Assembly (NCBI GenBank): GCA_024399015.1
Contig: JAKSIC010000004.1
Coordinates: forward strand, 92,041 to 156,040
Reading direction: 5' to 3'
DNA from: Fibrobacter sp.
GTDB lineage: Bacteria; Fibrobacterota; Fibrobacteria; Fibrobacterales; Fibrobacteraceae
Length of the DNA: 64,000 nucleotides
The translations under genes were made by a program, and so were the position numbers. The notes beneath the pieces were generated by a model that was not told the origin of the DNA, did no database searches, and was given only the letters and a program-made list of their open reading frames with translations. Every line of letters begins with the position of its first letter. The first letter of the stretch is position 1. Below, in pieces: positions 27,596-36,538 of the stretch.

Positions 27596-28302
27596 TACAA
27601 GTCTCCCATGGAAAGTTCAACCTGATCCGGATTTTCTTCCGGTTCCTTGGGCTCTTCAGTGGCGATGGATTCCGGCTTGGCGTACTGAGGTACCAGAGCA
27701 CCGGCTTCCAGAAGTTCACTGAATTCGCGAAGGCGGGGCAAGTCTTCGGGAATGCGGTTAATTCCGAAGTACTTCATGAATTCCTGTGTGGTCACGTAAG
27801 TGTAGGGGTTGCCTACAGTTTCTGCGCGGGCACCCAATGCGATAAACTTCTTATCCAGCAAGTTACGGATGGGACCATCTGCAGAAGAAACGCCACGGAC
27901 CTGTTCGATGGCGGCCTTGGTAATGGGCTGCTGGTAAGCAATCACAGCCAAGGTTTCCAAAGCAGCCTGACTCAAGCGGCGAGCATTAACATCCGGGAAC
28001 AGCTTGCGGACCCACGGGTAATACTTGGCGCGGGTACGGAAGCGGTAGCCACCGGCCTGTTCCACAATTTCAAACGGAGAATTGATTTTGTTCAAGGAGT
28101 CGTTGGCAGCGATCAAAGCGTCGGACACCAAACGAGCATCCAAGAAGTCTCCAAGAATTTCACGGAGCTTCTTCAGGGTCACCACATCGGGCGATGCAAA
28201 AACCAGGGCCTGGATAATACGGGCGAGATCTTCCTGACTTTCAACTTTAGGAAGTTCCGCAGATTCTTCGGCCAATTCATCTAAGTTCTGATCTTCTGCC
28301 AT
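27595..28302 (-). CDS. scpB: segregation and condensation protein B
   Basis: 235 residues. The paired winged-helix core shows RIIQALVFASPDVVTLKKLREIL, RRLSQAALETLAVIAYQQPITKAAIEQVRGVSS and DKKFIALGARAETVGNPYTYVTTQEFMKYFG, the standard ScpB signature. Acidic tails flank the core. ScpB is a kleisin-binding subunit of the SMC-ScpA complex that compacts chromosomes. scpA is not in this window. It sits between proB (16 bp upstream) and mutS (one-base overlap). Confidence 0.95.
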   Translation of the reverse strand: MAEDQNLDELAEESAELPKVESQEDLARIIQALVFASPDVVTLKKLREILGDFLDARLVSDALIAANDSLNKINSPFEIVEQAGGYRFRTRAKYYPWVRKLFPDVNARRLSQAALETLAVIAYQQPITKAAIEQVRGVSSADGPIRNLLDKKFIALGARAETVGNPYTYVTTQEFMKYFGINRIPEDLPRLREFSELLEAGALVPQYAKPESIATEEPKEPEENPDQVELSMGDL

Positions 28303-28317
28303 ATCGCAAGCCTCTTA

Positions 28318-29457
28318 CTAGAACACGACCAGGTCGTTTTTATGAATAAGTTCATCAGCCACGTCCTTACCCAGCAAGGCGTGGATTTCAGAAGTTTTCT
28401 TGTGAAGTACAAGCTTCAAGGTTTCGCTATCAAACTTTGCAACACCGCGGGCAACAGCTTCACCCTTGGGGCTAAGGACTTCAATCAAGTCGCCCTTGTC
28501 AAAGTGTTTCTTCACAGCCACAACGCCCACCGGCAACAGGCTGGAATGCTTTTCGCGCAAGGCCTTTACGCCGCCTTCGTCCACCACAACGCTTCCGCGG
28601 GGAGTGGTAATAAAGCTGAGCCAACGCTGACGGCTGTTCAACTTCTTAGCGGAGCCTACAAACAAAGTACCTTCAGCCTGCTCCAGCACAACTTCGTGAG
28701 GAAGCACGCGCATACCGCAAGCAAGGAACGCATTGCAACCGCTCTTGGTTACGTTACGGATAGCTTCAAGCTTGCTACGCATACCGCCGGTACTTACAGC
28801 GGAGCCGGCTTCGCCGGGCTTGCCAGCAAGAGCAAGAACAGCAGGAGTAATTTCCGGAACAAAGCGGAGCAAGCGGGCGTTGGGATTCTTCTTCGGATTG
28901 TCATCGAAGAGACCATCTTCGTCAGTAAAGATCAAGAGCAGGTCGGCATCCAAGAAGAGCGCGACGTCACTACTCAGTTTGTCGTTATCGCCCACCTTGA
29001 TTTCAGCCACTGCCAGAGAGTCGTTCTCATTGATGATAGGAACGATCTTACGGGCAAGCATGGCCTTGATTGTGTTCTGCAAATTCTTGTAACGGCCGCG
29101 GTCGCGGAAGTCATCTGCGGACAAAAGAATCTGGCCCACAGAAAGCTGACACCAGCGGAACATTTCGCGGTAAGCGTACATCAAGTCAATCTGGCCTACT
29201 GCAGCACATGCCTGTTTTTCTGCAATGACCGTCGGCTTTTCCTTGTAGCCCAGCTGGCTCATGCCGGTACCCACAGCGCCGGAAGTCACAATCACCACTT
29301 CCTTGCCGGCTTCCATGAGGCGGGCAACGGAGTCCGCCAACTTCTGGATGTAACGGGTACGTACGCCGCCCTTTTCGGAGTCCACGAGAATACGGGAACC
29401 AATCTTCACCACAATGCGGTGGGCTTCGTTCAAAATGTTCTTTCTTAATTCACTCAT
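28318..29457 (-). CDS. proB: glutamate 5-kinase with PUA domain
   Basis: 379 residues. The amino-acid kinase domain (residues 1-260) contains IVVKIGSRILVD, VIVTSGAVGTGM, NENDSLAVAEIKVGDNDKLSSDVA and STGGMRSKLEA. A PUA domain occupies about residues 275-379 (RGSVVVDEGGVKALREKHSSLLPVGV). It phosphorylates glutamate, the first step of proline synthesis, and is usually feedback-inhibited by proline. proA is not adjacent. The 5' leader is unusual: heptamer repeats begin 4 bp before the ATG and no Shine-Dalgarno is visible. Confidence 0.95.
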   Translation of the reverse strand: MSELRKNILNEAHRIVVKIGSRILVDSEKGGVRTRYIQKLADSVARLMEAGKEVVIVTSGAVGTGMSQLGYKEKPTVIAEKQACAAVGQIDLMYAYREMFRWCQLSVGQILLSADDFRDRGRYKNLQNTIKAMLARKIVPIINENDSLAVAEIKVGDNDKLSSDVALFLDADLLLIFTDEDGLFDDNPKKNPNARLLRFVPEITPAVLALAGKPGEAGSAVSTGGMRSKLEAIRNVTKSGCNAFLACGMRVLPHEVVLEQAEGTLFVGSAKKLNSRQRWLSFITTPRGSVVVDEGGVKALREKHSSLLPVGVVAVKKHFDKGDLIEVLSPKGEAVARGVAKFDSETLKLVLHKKTSEIHALLGKDVADELIHKNDLVVF

Positions 29458-29572
29458 GAGTAGTGGTTAGTGGTTTGTGGTTAGTGGTTAGTGGTTAGTG
29501 GTTGGGATTTGCTGGCAACGTTCTTTTCCTGCCATCCTGTTTACTAACCACTGTTTACTGCTTACTATTTTA
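29458..29572. repeat. heptanucleotide array filling the rapA-proB gap
   Basis: On the plus strand, 29461-29502 holds six 7-bp units (TAGTGGT, one TTGTGGT). After a spacer, 29538-29565 carries four units of inverted sense (TGTTTAC, TAACCAC, TGTTTAC, TGCTTAC) in the same 7-bp phase. In mRNA sense the array runs from the rapA stop codon to 3 bp before the proB ATG as AGTAAAC/GTGGTTA units followed by ACTAACC units; the arms can pair. Positions 29537-29559 are identical, in mRNA sense, to 54920-54942 before trpGD. Confidence 0.9.
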
Positions 29573-32557
29573 TCTGCATACCAACAGGCGGATGGCATCC
29601 AGACGGAGCTGCGGGTTGGAAATAATCTTCTTCCATTCCTGAACGTTCTTGCGAAGTTGCTTCAGCTGTTCATTATTGCCAGCCTTGCCACGCATCATTA
29701 GCAAGTGGTTCATGCGCTGGTACTCCTGTTCAGAGCGAGTTTCCACAGCTTCTGCAGCCTGTTCAGCCCATTCCTTAGCCTTAGTCAAAGCATTGCGGCG
29801 AGCAATTGCCAAACCGTCCTTGCCGAAATACTTCAAGGTCATGTTCACAGCAGGATTGCCCTGGGGGACTGCAACATCCTTGAAGCTTGCGGTTGCAAGT
29901 TCAGGAACCTTGTCACTCAGGTCTTCACCGGTGGGATTCACCAGTACGCTGAGGTAACGGGGGCCAGCCAAGTCGGACACACCCCATTCTTCGGAAATAG
30001 CGAAGTCCACAGCAAAGTTGTACTGCATCAAGAGGCCACGCATACCGGAGTTCTGCCAAATGTTGCAGGCCACGGCACCATTATCCAAGGTGGTTTCAAA
30101 ATCAAGCACGCCCTGGGACAACGGATGTTCCAAGCTGACGAAATCCACTTCGTCATGGACCATGGCCACCTTGCGATCGAAGGTTATGGTAAGGCTGGAA
30201 GCATCGCTATAGCGAGCATCATCATCGCCACCACCGGAACCTTCTTCGAAGTTACCCACTTCCTGGACAACGCGGCCACCAGCGCTACTGCTACCCGGAA
30301 TACCGCCCACAGATTCAGGCATGCCCGGCACAGAGCCAGCTTCCACCTGGGTACCCATGGTCACAATGAAACAACCCGGGATCTTGCTCTTTTCAATTTC
30401 AAGACCTCGTTCCATCAAGGAAGAGAACACCAAGGTCTGCAGGTCAGGAATAGCATCGACGCGTTCAATTTCGTCGGTAATTTCCTTTGCCTTCTCGGGA
30501 TTACGGGAATTGAATTCCAGCAAGCGGTCACGGCCCTTTTCAATATTCTTGCGCATGGCTTCGCAGTCTTTCTTGACCTGCGGAATCACGTCGTCAATAA
30601 AGTGCTGCAGCAGCGGGCCGGGTTCGGCCAAGGCGGCAATAAGTTCATCGGTGTACTTGAGGAACAGTTCGCCACCGCTCATCATGGGAGTACCGAAAGC
30701 GTTCAAGCCGTTGTGGTACCAGCGGAACATCACTTCCTGACCGGAGCCCTTTACGTAAGGCACGTGGATGATGATGTTTTCGTTCTGGCCGATACGGTCC
30801 AAACGACCAATACGCTGTTCCACCAAGGAAGCATCCAGCGGCAGGTCGAACAAAATCAAATGATGGGCAAACTGGAAGTTACGGCCTTCGGAACCGATTT
30901 CAGAAGCGATCAAAAGGTTTGCACCGTTTTCCTTACTGAAGTTTGCGGCAGCCTTGTCGCGAGCCATGATAGTCATGTTCTCGTGGAACATGGAGAATGC
31001 GCCCGGGCCCATGTATTCGGTAAGCAAAGCTTCCAATGCAAGAACCACTTCGATGGATTCGCAAATCAAGAGAACCTTATCGTTCTGGTGTTCCTTCAGG
31101 AACTTCTTGAGCCATACGTAACGTTCGTCCAAAGGCCATGCATCGGAATAGCTAGTGCAGAGCAAACCGTTTTCCTGAATGTCCGTGGACATATCCAGGT
31201 CCTGTTCTGCGGCAGCGTTCACCATGTCGCGGTAGTTGGGATTCGGGTCCAACGCAACTTCGTCGAGCACACGCTTGGGGAAACCACCAACGCCCTTACG
31301 GGTATTACGGAACACCACGGAACCAGTACCCACTGCATCCACAATGCGGCGGATCCATTCGTCGGCAGACATGGACTTTGCACTTTCCTGTTCAAGCCAC
31401 GGGCGGATGATAGACTTCTTGGGAACAATTTCATTCAAGTCGTCCCAGCTCATCTGCTGGCCAGGATCGGTGGGCAACTTGTTCAGTTCGTTCACCAGCT
31501 TACGATAAGCATCCTGGTCCTTGATAAAGTTGTTGTAATCCGCAAAGCGCACCGGGTCCAACATCTTCAAGCGGTTGAACTGAGATTCCGGATGGAACTG
31601 GAGCGGAGTACCAGTCAAAAGAAGAACGCCCTTGGAACGCTGGATTACAGCATTGGCCAAGAGATATTCGTGGCTGGTAAAGCCATCTTCGCACACCAAG
31701 TGGTGGGCTTCATCGATAATGGTCATGTCCCAATTGGTCTTCAGCAAGTCTTCAATCAAGGCCGGCTGCTTAATCAAGAAATCAATGGAACAAATAATGT
31801 CGTTAGCCAAAGAGAACGGATTCGGCTTATCGTCGTCATCAGCAACGAAAAGGCCCTTCAGGTAACCTTCGTCCACCAAAGTGAACAGGTGGTTGAAGCG
31901 GCGCTTCATTTCGATGAGCCACTGGTGCTTCAAAGTCTCGGGGACAATGATCAAGGTGCGGGTGATACGGCCACGGGCCTTGAGGGCGTGCCAAATCATG
32001 CCGGCTTCGATAGTCTTACCCAAGCCCACTTCGTCGGAGAGCATCAGACGAGGCAAGGTAGAACTGGAACATGCGCGATGGCACAAGTAATACTGATGCG
32101 GGATCTTACTTACGCGAGGACCGATCATACCGCGGACCGGGGAAGAAATCCACTTGCAGGACAAGTCCATGGCGCTTTCGCGACGCTGGAACTGGCCGCT
32201 GTTAGAAACGCGGTTTTCCATGAGGGCGCGGAACAAGTCTGCCGGACGGGCAATGGAAATCTTGGCGTTCAATTCGGATTCCTTCATGGAACGACCTGCA
32301 CGGCCTTCATAGACCATGATACCGTCCACTTCCTTCACATTTTCGATGGTAAAGGAAACGCCCTTTTCACTTTTTGCGGTTTCGCCTTGAGCAAGAACGA
32401 ATCGATCTACCGGAGCCGTATCGGAACGATACAAACGAATGTCATTTACTGCGGGGAAAGATATTTTGACAATACGGGCCTGAACTTCTGTGACGATACC
32501 GAGTCCCAGAGCTGGTTCCGATTGACTTACATAGCGTTGGCCAATCTTAAAATTCAT
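29570..32557 (-). CDS. rapA: RNA polymerase-associated SWI2/SNF2 ATPase RapA
   Basis: About 995 residues, close to E. coli RapA (968). The N-terminal Tudor-like region (GQRYVSQSEPALGLGIVTEV, VDRFVLAQGETAKSEKG) matches RapA. The helicase core follows: LSDEVGLGKTIEAGMIWHAL (Walker A), TLIIVPETLKHQWLIEMKRRF, TIIDEAHHLV (DEAH box), and the C-terminal lobe with GSEGRNFQFAHHLILFDLPL and EQRIGRLDRIGQ. RapA helps recycle RNA polymerase. A GGGAGG ribosome site lies just upstream of two adjacent ATG codons; the second is used here. A Ser/Gly-rich insert near residue 780 (GGIPGSSSAGGR) is not typical. Confidence 0.93.
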   Translation of the reverse strand: MNFKIGQRYVSQSEPALGLGIVTEVQARIVKISFPAVNDIRLYRSDTAPVDRFVLAQGETAKSEKGVSFTIENVKEVDGIMVYEGRAGRSMKESELNAKISIARPADLFRALMENRVSNSGQFQRRESAMDLSCKWISSPVRGMIGPRVSKIPHQYYLCHRACSSSTLPRLMLSDEVGLGKTIEAGMIWHALKARGRITRTLIIVPETLKHQWLIEMKRRFNHLFTLVDEGYLKGLFVADDDDKPNPFSLANDIICSIDFLIKQPALIEDLLKTNWDMTIIDEAHHLVCEDGFTSHEYLLANAVIQRSKGVLLLTGTPLQFHPESQFNRLKMLDPVRFADYNNFIKDQDAYRKLVNELNKLPTDPGQQMSWDDLNEIVPKKSIIRPWLEQESAKSMSADEWIRRIVDAVGTGSVVFRNTRKGVGGFPKRVLDEVALDPNPNYRDMVNAAAEQDLDMSTDIQENGLLCTSYSDAWPLDERYVWLKKFLKEHQNDKVLLICESIEVVLALEALLTEYMGPGAFSMFHENMTIMARDKAAANFSKENGANLLIASEIGSEGRNFQFAHHLILFDLPLDASLVEQRIGRLDRIGQNENIIIHVPYVKGSGQEVMFRWYHNGLNAFGTPMMSGGELFLKYTDELIAALAEPGPLLQHFIDDVIPQVKKDCEAMRKNIEKGRDRLLEFNSRNPEKAKEITDEIERVDAIPDLQTLVFSSLMERGLEIEKSKIPGCFIVTMGTQVEAGSVPGMPESVGGIPGSSSAGGRVVQEVGNFEEGSGGGDDDARYSDASSLTITFDRKVAMVHDEVDFVSLEHPLSQGVLDFETTLDNGAVACNIWQNSGMRGLLMQYNFAVDFAISEEWGVSDLAGPRYLSVLVNPTGEDLSDKVPELATASFKDVAVPQGNPAVNMTLKYFGKDGLAIARRNALTKAKEWAEQAAEAVETRSEQEYQRMNHLLMMRGKAGNNEQLKQLRKNVQEWKKIISNPQLRLDAIRLLVCR

Positions 32558-32621
32558 CATACCTCCCAAAGGTAGCTTTTTTTTGTGCATACGGCTTTGG
32601 ATTTACTACATTGTACCCTGT

Positions 32622-33422
32622 ATGACTTGGTATTATATAGATGAATCCATCACCGATGGAGAACGCCGCAAAGGGCCCTATTCTATCGACGAAATTAAGG
32701 ATTTTGTCAAATCTGGCGAAATTAAAAATGAAACTTTAGTTTGGCACTCCGGCATGGAAGCCTGGGTCCGTTGGGAAGAAACTTCCGAATCAAAGGAAAT
32801 GGGCGATTCCGTCATTGAAAACGCAGAATCTGACGCTGAAAAATTGGCTGAAGAAGAACAAATCAAAGCAGCCCTGGAAGCTATTTTGGCAGAGCACAAG
32901 GCTCAGAAGCGTTATGCAGGTTTCTTCATCCGTGGCGCAGCCTACTTCGTAGACAACATTATTTTGTCTGCATTCGGCATCATCATTATGATGATTATGG
33001 GTCAGCTGCAGCTGATTGACGTGGACACCATTGCAAACGCTTTCACAACCTACGCAAGTGACCCCAACAACGGCGAAAACGCTACAAAGCTTTTAGATGC
33101 TCCTGGCATGAACCTGTTCCTCGGAGTCTGGGGTTTCTTCCAGGCCATTTACTTCGTTGTCTTTACAGCAATCCACTCTTCAACTCCGGGCAAGCGCTTG
33201 TTCCACCTCCACGTTGAAGTTGTGGGACAGGAAAAGGTCGGCTGGGTCGCAAGTGCTTTGCGCTATGTGGCAAGTTTGTTCACCCAATTTACCTTTCTGT
33301 TCTACGGCCTTGGCTACCTGATTGTCATGGTTGATCCCAAGCGTAGAGCATTGCACGACTGGATCGCCAAAACACGTGTCGTTCACGAACAAAGGCCTGC
33401 CACCGTAAGCAAGAAAAAGTAA
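32622..33422 (+). CDS. GYF_2-RDD membrane protein
   Basis: 266 residues. The N-terminal about 60 residues resemble a GYF_2 domain (WYYIDESITDGERRKGPYS... then LVWHSGMEAWVRW). A charged linker follows, then an RDD domain with three membrane spans: YAGFFIRGAAYFVDNIILSAFG, a middle helix LFLGVWGFFQAIYFVVFTAI, and TPGKRLFHLHVE followed by a last span and DPKRRALHDWIAKTRVV. RDD proteins are poorly understood; some take part in ion or stress responses. The start at 32622 is set by the WYYIDE domain start. murA follows 25 bp downstream. Confidence 0.86.
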   Translation: MTWYYIDESITDGERRKGPYSIDEIKDFVKSGEIKNETLVWHSGMEAWVRWEETSESKEMGDSVIENAESDAEKLAEEEQIKAALEAILAEHKAQKRYAGFFIRGAAYFVDNIILSAFGIIIMMIMGQLQLIDVDTIANAFTTYASDPNNGENATKLLDAPGMNLFLGVWGFFQAIYFVVFTAIHSSTPGKRLFHLHVEVVGQEKVGWVASALRYVASLFTQFTFLFYGLGYLIVMVDPKRRALHDWIAKTRVVHEQRPATVSKKK

Positions 33423-33447
33423 GTTTTAGAAAATCTCAGAGAGTAGT

Positions 33448-34725
33448 ATGTATCAGTTTATCGTTCCCCAAGTAAAGAAACCCCTGGACGGCGACGTGGA
33501 AATTTCCGGCGCAAAGAACGCCGTGCTTGCCGTGATGGCAGCAGCCCTTTTGGCAGATGGCGTTTCTGAAATCACCAACGTGCCCCACCTGAAAGATATG
33601 AAGACCATGTCCGACGTGCTCCGCGTCATTGGTTGCCGTATCAGCGGTGATTCCCATGTTTTGAAAATCGACACCCGTGGCGCAGACCATTTGGAAGCTC
33701 CTTACGAACTGGTAAAAACCATGCGCGCAAGTTTCTATGTGCTTGGTCCTCTGGTGGCTCGTTTCGGCCGTTGCCGCGTTTCTCTCCCGGGCGGATGCGC
33801 CTGGGGCCCCCGTCCTGTGGACTTGCACTTGAAGGGTCTCGAAGCCTTGGGTGCAAAGATTACAGTGACCCACGGTTACGTTGAAGCCACTTGCGAAGGC
33901 CGCCTCCCCGGTGGTACCTTCCACTTCCCCATTTCCAGCGTAGGCGCCACCGTAAACGTATTGATGGCAGCAACCCTCGCCAAGGGCACCAGCGTTCTCC
34001 AGAATGCAGCCCTGGAACCCGAAATTGACAACCTGGTGGACTACCTCATCGGTATGGGTGCCAAGATTCAAGGCCGCGGCACACGCACCCTTACGGTGCA
34101 GGGCGTCGAAGCTCTCCGCCCCGGTAATGGCTACACCATCCCGGACCGTATCGAAGCAGGTTCTTTCCTTTGCGGCGCCGCCATTACCCGTGGCCGCGTA
34201 AAGGTCACCAAGATTATTCCTGAACATATCGCCTCCACCCTGGACGCTTTCCGCGAAATGGGCTGTAAGGTGAATGTTGGCGCTGACTGGGCAGAAGTTG
34301 ATGCCCGCGGTCAGGAACTGAAGCCTATCACCATCCAGACTCTTCCCTTCCCCGGCTACCCCACCGATATGCAGGCTCCGTTGATGGCAACCCTCTTGTC
34401 CATCCCGGGCAACAGCATGATCCAGGATACCGTCTACAACGACCGTTTCAAGCACGTCGCTGAATTGGAACGTCTGGGCGCAAACATCACCATCACCGGC
34501 AACACCGCCACCATCAAGGGCGGCGCACCTCTGGAAGGTGCAGAAGTCATGGGAACCGACCTTCGCGCAAGCATGGCCATGGTCCTTGCAGCTCTCATTG
34601 CCGAAGGCGAAACCAAGATCAGCCGCATCTATCATCTGGACCGCGGTTACGAAGATTTCGAAGCCAAGATGGCAACCTTGGGCGCATCCGTTGAACGCGT
34701 CATCATCGATGCAGACGAGCCGTAG
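33448..34725 (+). CDS. murA: UDP-N-acetylglucosamine 1-carboxyvinyltransferase MurA
   Basis: 425 residues, standard for MurA, which adds enolpyruvate to UDP-GlcNAc as the first committed step of peptidoglycan synthesis. Motifs include the start GDVEISGAKNAVLAVMAAAL, TMRASFYVLGPLVARFGRCRVSLPGGCAWGPRPVD and YPTDMQAPLMATL. The fosfomycin-target cysteine should lie in LPGGCAWG: it is present near residue 114. Ends before a strong bidirectional terminator. Confidence 0.97.
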   Translation: MYQFIVPQVKKPLDGDVEISGAKNAVLAVMAAALLADGVSEITNVPHLKDMKTMSDVLRVIGCRISGDSHVLKIDTRGADHLEAPYELVKTMRASFYVLGPLVARFGRCRVSLPGGCAWGPRPVDLHLKGLEALGAKITVTHGYVEATCEGRLPGGTFHFPISSVGATVNVLMAATLAKGTSVLQNAALEPEIDNLVDYLIGMGAKIQGRGTRTLTVQGVEALRPGNGYTIPDRIEAGSFLCGAAITRGRVKVTKIIPEHIASTLDAFREMGCKVNVGADWAEVDARGQELKPITIQTLPFPGYPTDMQAPLMATLLSIPGNSMIQDTVYNDRFKHVAELERLGANITITGNTATIKGGAPLEGAEVMGTDLRASMAMVLAALIAEGETKISRIYHLDRGYEDFEAKMATLGASVERVIIDADEP

Positions 34726-34748
34726 CGACTCTCCCGCAAAAAAAAAGA

Positions 34749-34772
34749 AGCCGTTAGTAAAAACTAACGGCT
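34749..34772. terminator. bidirectional Rho-independent terminator
   Basis: 10-bp perfect stem AGCCGTTAGT/ACTAACGGCT with AAAA loop, A-run before and T-run after. It separates murA (plus) from the Tol-Pal cluster (minus). Confidence 0.92.
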
Positions 34773-34833
34773 CTTTTTGTTCTCTTCTAGAATGTCAATT
34801 TTACTGCGCAGAGCAATCGCCGCACAGACAAAA

Positions 34834-35835
34834 TCACTTTGCTGCGGGTTGAACCGGAGTCAGCGTCGGAGCAGGGCCAACCACGGGAGCGGCAGGCTGA
34901 GTAGCGGCGGAAGGGGTATCCGCTACAAAGCCCTTCACAGAAGCTTCTGCCGGAATAATGGCAGCTTCCTGTTCGGCCTTGGTTACACATGTTTCAGAAG
35001 CGTTTTCATTCTTTTCAAGCAATTCCTGGAGGATTTCTGCAGACTGTTCAAATTCGCCAGAAGCTTCACAACTCTTGTTGGAAAGAATCTTCTGCAAATA
35101 CTGCTTCTGCATATCGATATCACATTCATCGGCGTATAGGTTTGCAAGCTTGAACAAAGCCGGGCAAGTCTTCTGACCAACGGGGAATGCTTCCGCCATA
35201 CGGGCAAAGACCTTCTTAGCCTTGTCGATTTGCTTAGCATCGATTAAGCAGATGGCCATCCAGTACAAAGAGTTTTCAGCCAGTTCGCCGGTCTTCATAG
35301 TTTCATAGACCTGCTTGAAACCAGAGTATGCCAATTTGTATTCACCACGATGATAATCGGAGCGAGCAGTATTGAACATAGCTTCCGCTTCTACCAGCTT
35401 TTCAGCTTCACGTTCCAAGCTGTCCATGGAAATCGGAGCCGGAGCGCCGCTAACCACAACCTTCTTGGCGAGAATCTTGTCAGACTTACCCAAGAGCAAA
35501 TCCAAGCGGTAGATGATTTCTTCCTGACGGGAATCGTTGCGTTCAGATTCGTCGGAAACGCGACGTGCAAGCATCGTAATTTCAGCCTGCATACGCTTCT
35601 GTGCAAATTCAGCAGCCTTCAAGCGAGCCACAGTAGAATCAAGTTCCGCACGCAAAGAGTCGTTAGCTGCAGTCAACTTGATTACTGCAGTATCAACCTT
35701 CTGCACGACGGTTTCCTGTACTTTCTTCTGTACATGTCTGCCCACTGTCTTGAGTTCGCTAGTCCTCAACACAGTCATGCTGCTACATCCCATCAACGTC
35801 AAAACGGCAAGGCCAAGTACTGCCAAACGTTTCAT
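34834..35835 (-). CDS. CpoB/YbgF-like TPR lipoprotein of the Tol-Pal cluster
   Basis: 333 residues. The lipobox LMGC places Cys17 as the lipidation site. Residues about 35-125 form a coiled coil, as in CpoB trimerisation regions. TPR-like repeats follow (AEAMFNTARSDYHRGEYKLAYSGFKQVYE; LAENSLYWMAICLIDAKQIDKAKKVFARMAEAFPV), then a Pro/Ala-rich tail. It is last in the tol-pal cluster, where cpoB is found in other bacteria and links cell division with septal peptidoglycan synthesis. Lipidation is a difference from E. coli CpoB, which is soluble. Confidence 0.8.
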   Translation of the reverse strand: MKRLAVLGLAVLTLMGCSSMTVLRTSELKTVGRHVQKKVQETVVQKVDTAVIKLTAANDSLRAELDSTVARLKAAEFAQKRMQAEITMLARRVSDESERNDSRQEEIIYRLDLLLGKSDKILAKKVVVSGAPAPISMDSLEREAEKLVEAEAMFNTARSDYHRGEYKLAYSGFKQVYETMKTGELAENSLYWMAICLIDAKQIDKAKKVFARMAEAFPVGQKTCPALFKLANLYADECDIDMQKQYLQKILSNKSCEASGEFEQSAEILQELLEKNENASETCVTKAEQEAAIIPAEASVKGFVADTPSAATQPAAPVVGPAPTLTPVQPAAK

Positions 35836-35911
35836 ATACGCCTCTTACAAATTAAACATTCATCGGTTCGGGTGCGTTCTCACGCAGCCCCTTTGCGCTT
35901 CGGCAACGCTA

Positions 35912-36511
35912 TTAGTCGCGAACGTTCACACGGAAGTTTGCACGACGGTTCTGAGAGTAAGCTTCTTCAGATTCGCCTTCAGCCTTCGGAGCTTCCTTAC
36001 CGTAGCTTACAGATTCCATGCGCTTGCCGTCAATACCGTAGGCGCCAAGGAATTCCTTAACCTTCATAGCACGCTTTGCACCCAAGGTGAAGTTGTAGTC
36101 TTCGGTACCGCGAGCATCGGTGTGGCCTTCGATGGTGATGGAGAAACGAGTTTCCTTCATTAGGAGTTCAGCAACCTGAGCCAAAAGTTCCTTAGCCTTT
36201 TCAGTCAGTTCAGAACGGTCAAAGTCAAAGTAGACGTCTTCGCTCATGATCTGGTTGATGAGAGCTTCCAAACGAGCGCGTTCTGCTTCCAAGCGTTCTG
36301 CTTCCTGGCGAGCCTGTTCTGCAGCCAAGGAGTCTGCATTCACAACCGGCTGTTCAGCAGCGGGAGCGGCAGCGGTTTGCTGCTGAGCTTCTGCAGCAAC
36401 AGGAGCCTTCTTGTGGGTGGGCTGAGTCTTGGGCGGCTTGGGGGAAGAGCAAGCAGACAAGACAATGCCTGCAACACTTGCCACGACAGCGATCTTCAAG
36501 AGGTTCTTCAT
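35912..36511 (-). CDS. pal: peptidoglycan-associated lipoprotein Pal
   Basis: 199 residues. The ATG at 36511 is chosen over a GTG three codons earlier because GGAAGG lies 8 nt upstream. The lipobox is LSAC. After a Pro/Ala/Gln-rich linker, the OmpA-like peptidoglycan-binding domain occupies the last 110 residues: YFDFDRSELTEKAKELL, ITIEGHTDARGTEDYNFTLGAKRAM and the C-terminal YSQNRRANF. Pal anchors the outer membrane to the wall and binds TolB. Confidence 0.95.
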   Translation of the reverse strand: MKNLLKIAVVASVAGIVLSACSSPKPPKTQPTHKKAPVAAEAQQQTAAAPAAEQPVVNADSLAAEQARQEAERLEAERARLEALINQIMSEDVYFDFDRSELTEKAKELLAQVAELLMKETRFSITIEGHTDARGTEDYNFTLGAKRAMKVKEFLGAYGIDGKRMESVSYGKEAPKAEGESEEAYSQNRRANFRVNVRD

Positions 36512-36538
36512 AGTATTCACCTTCCTTTTATTTTAGTC

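Noticed and set aside
25199..27625. An 808-codon open frame opposite mutS
   Set aside because: mutS is complete on the other strand with all motifs; the antisense frame shows no domain.
29705..32575. A 956-codon open frame on the plus strand opposite rapA
   Set aside because: It is the shadow of a real gene with conserved helicase motifs; its own translation has no recognisable domain and is Phe/His-rich as expected of an antisense frame.
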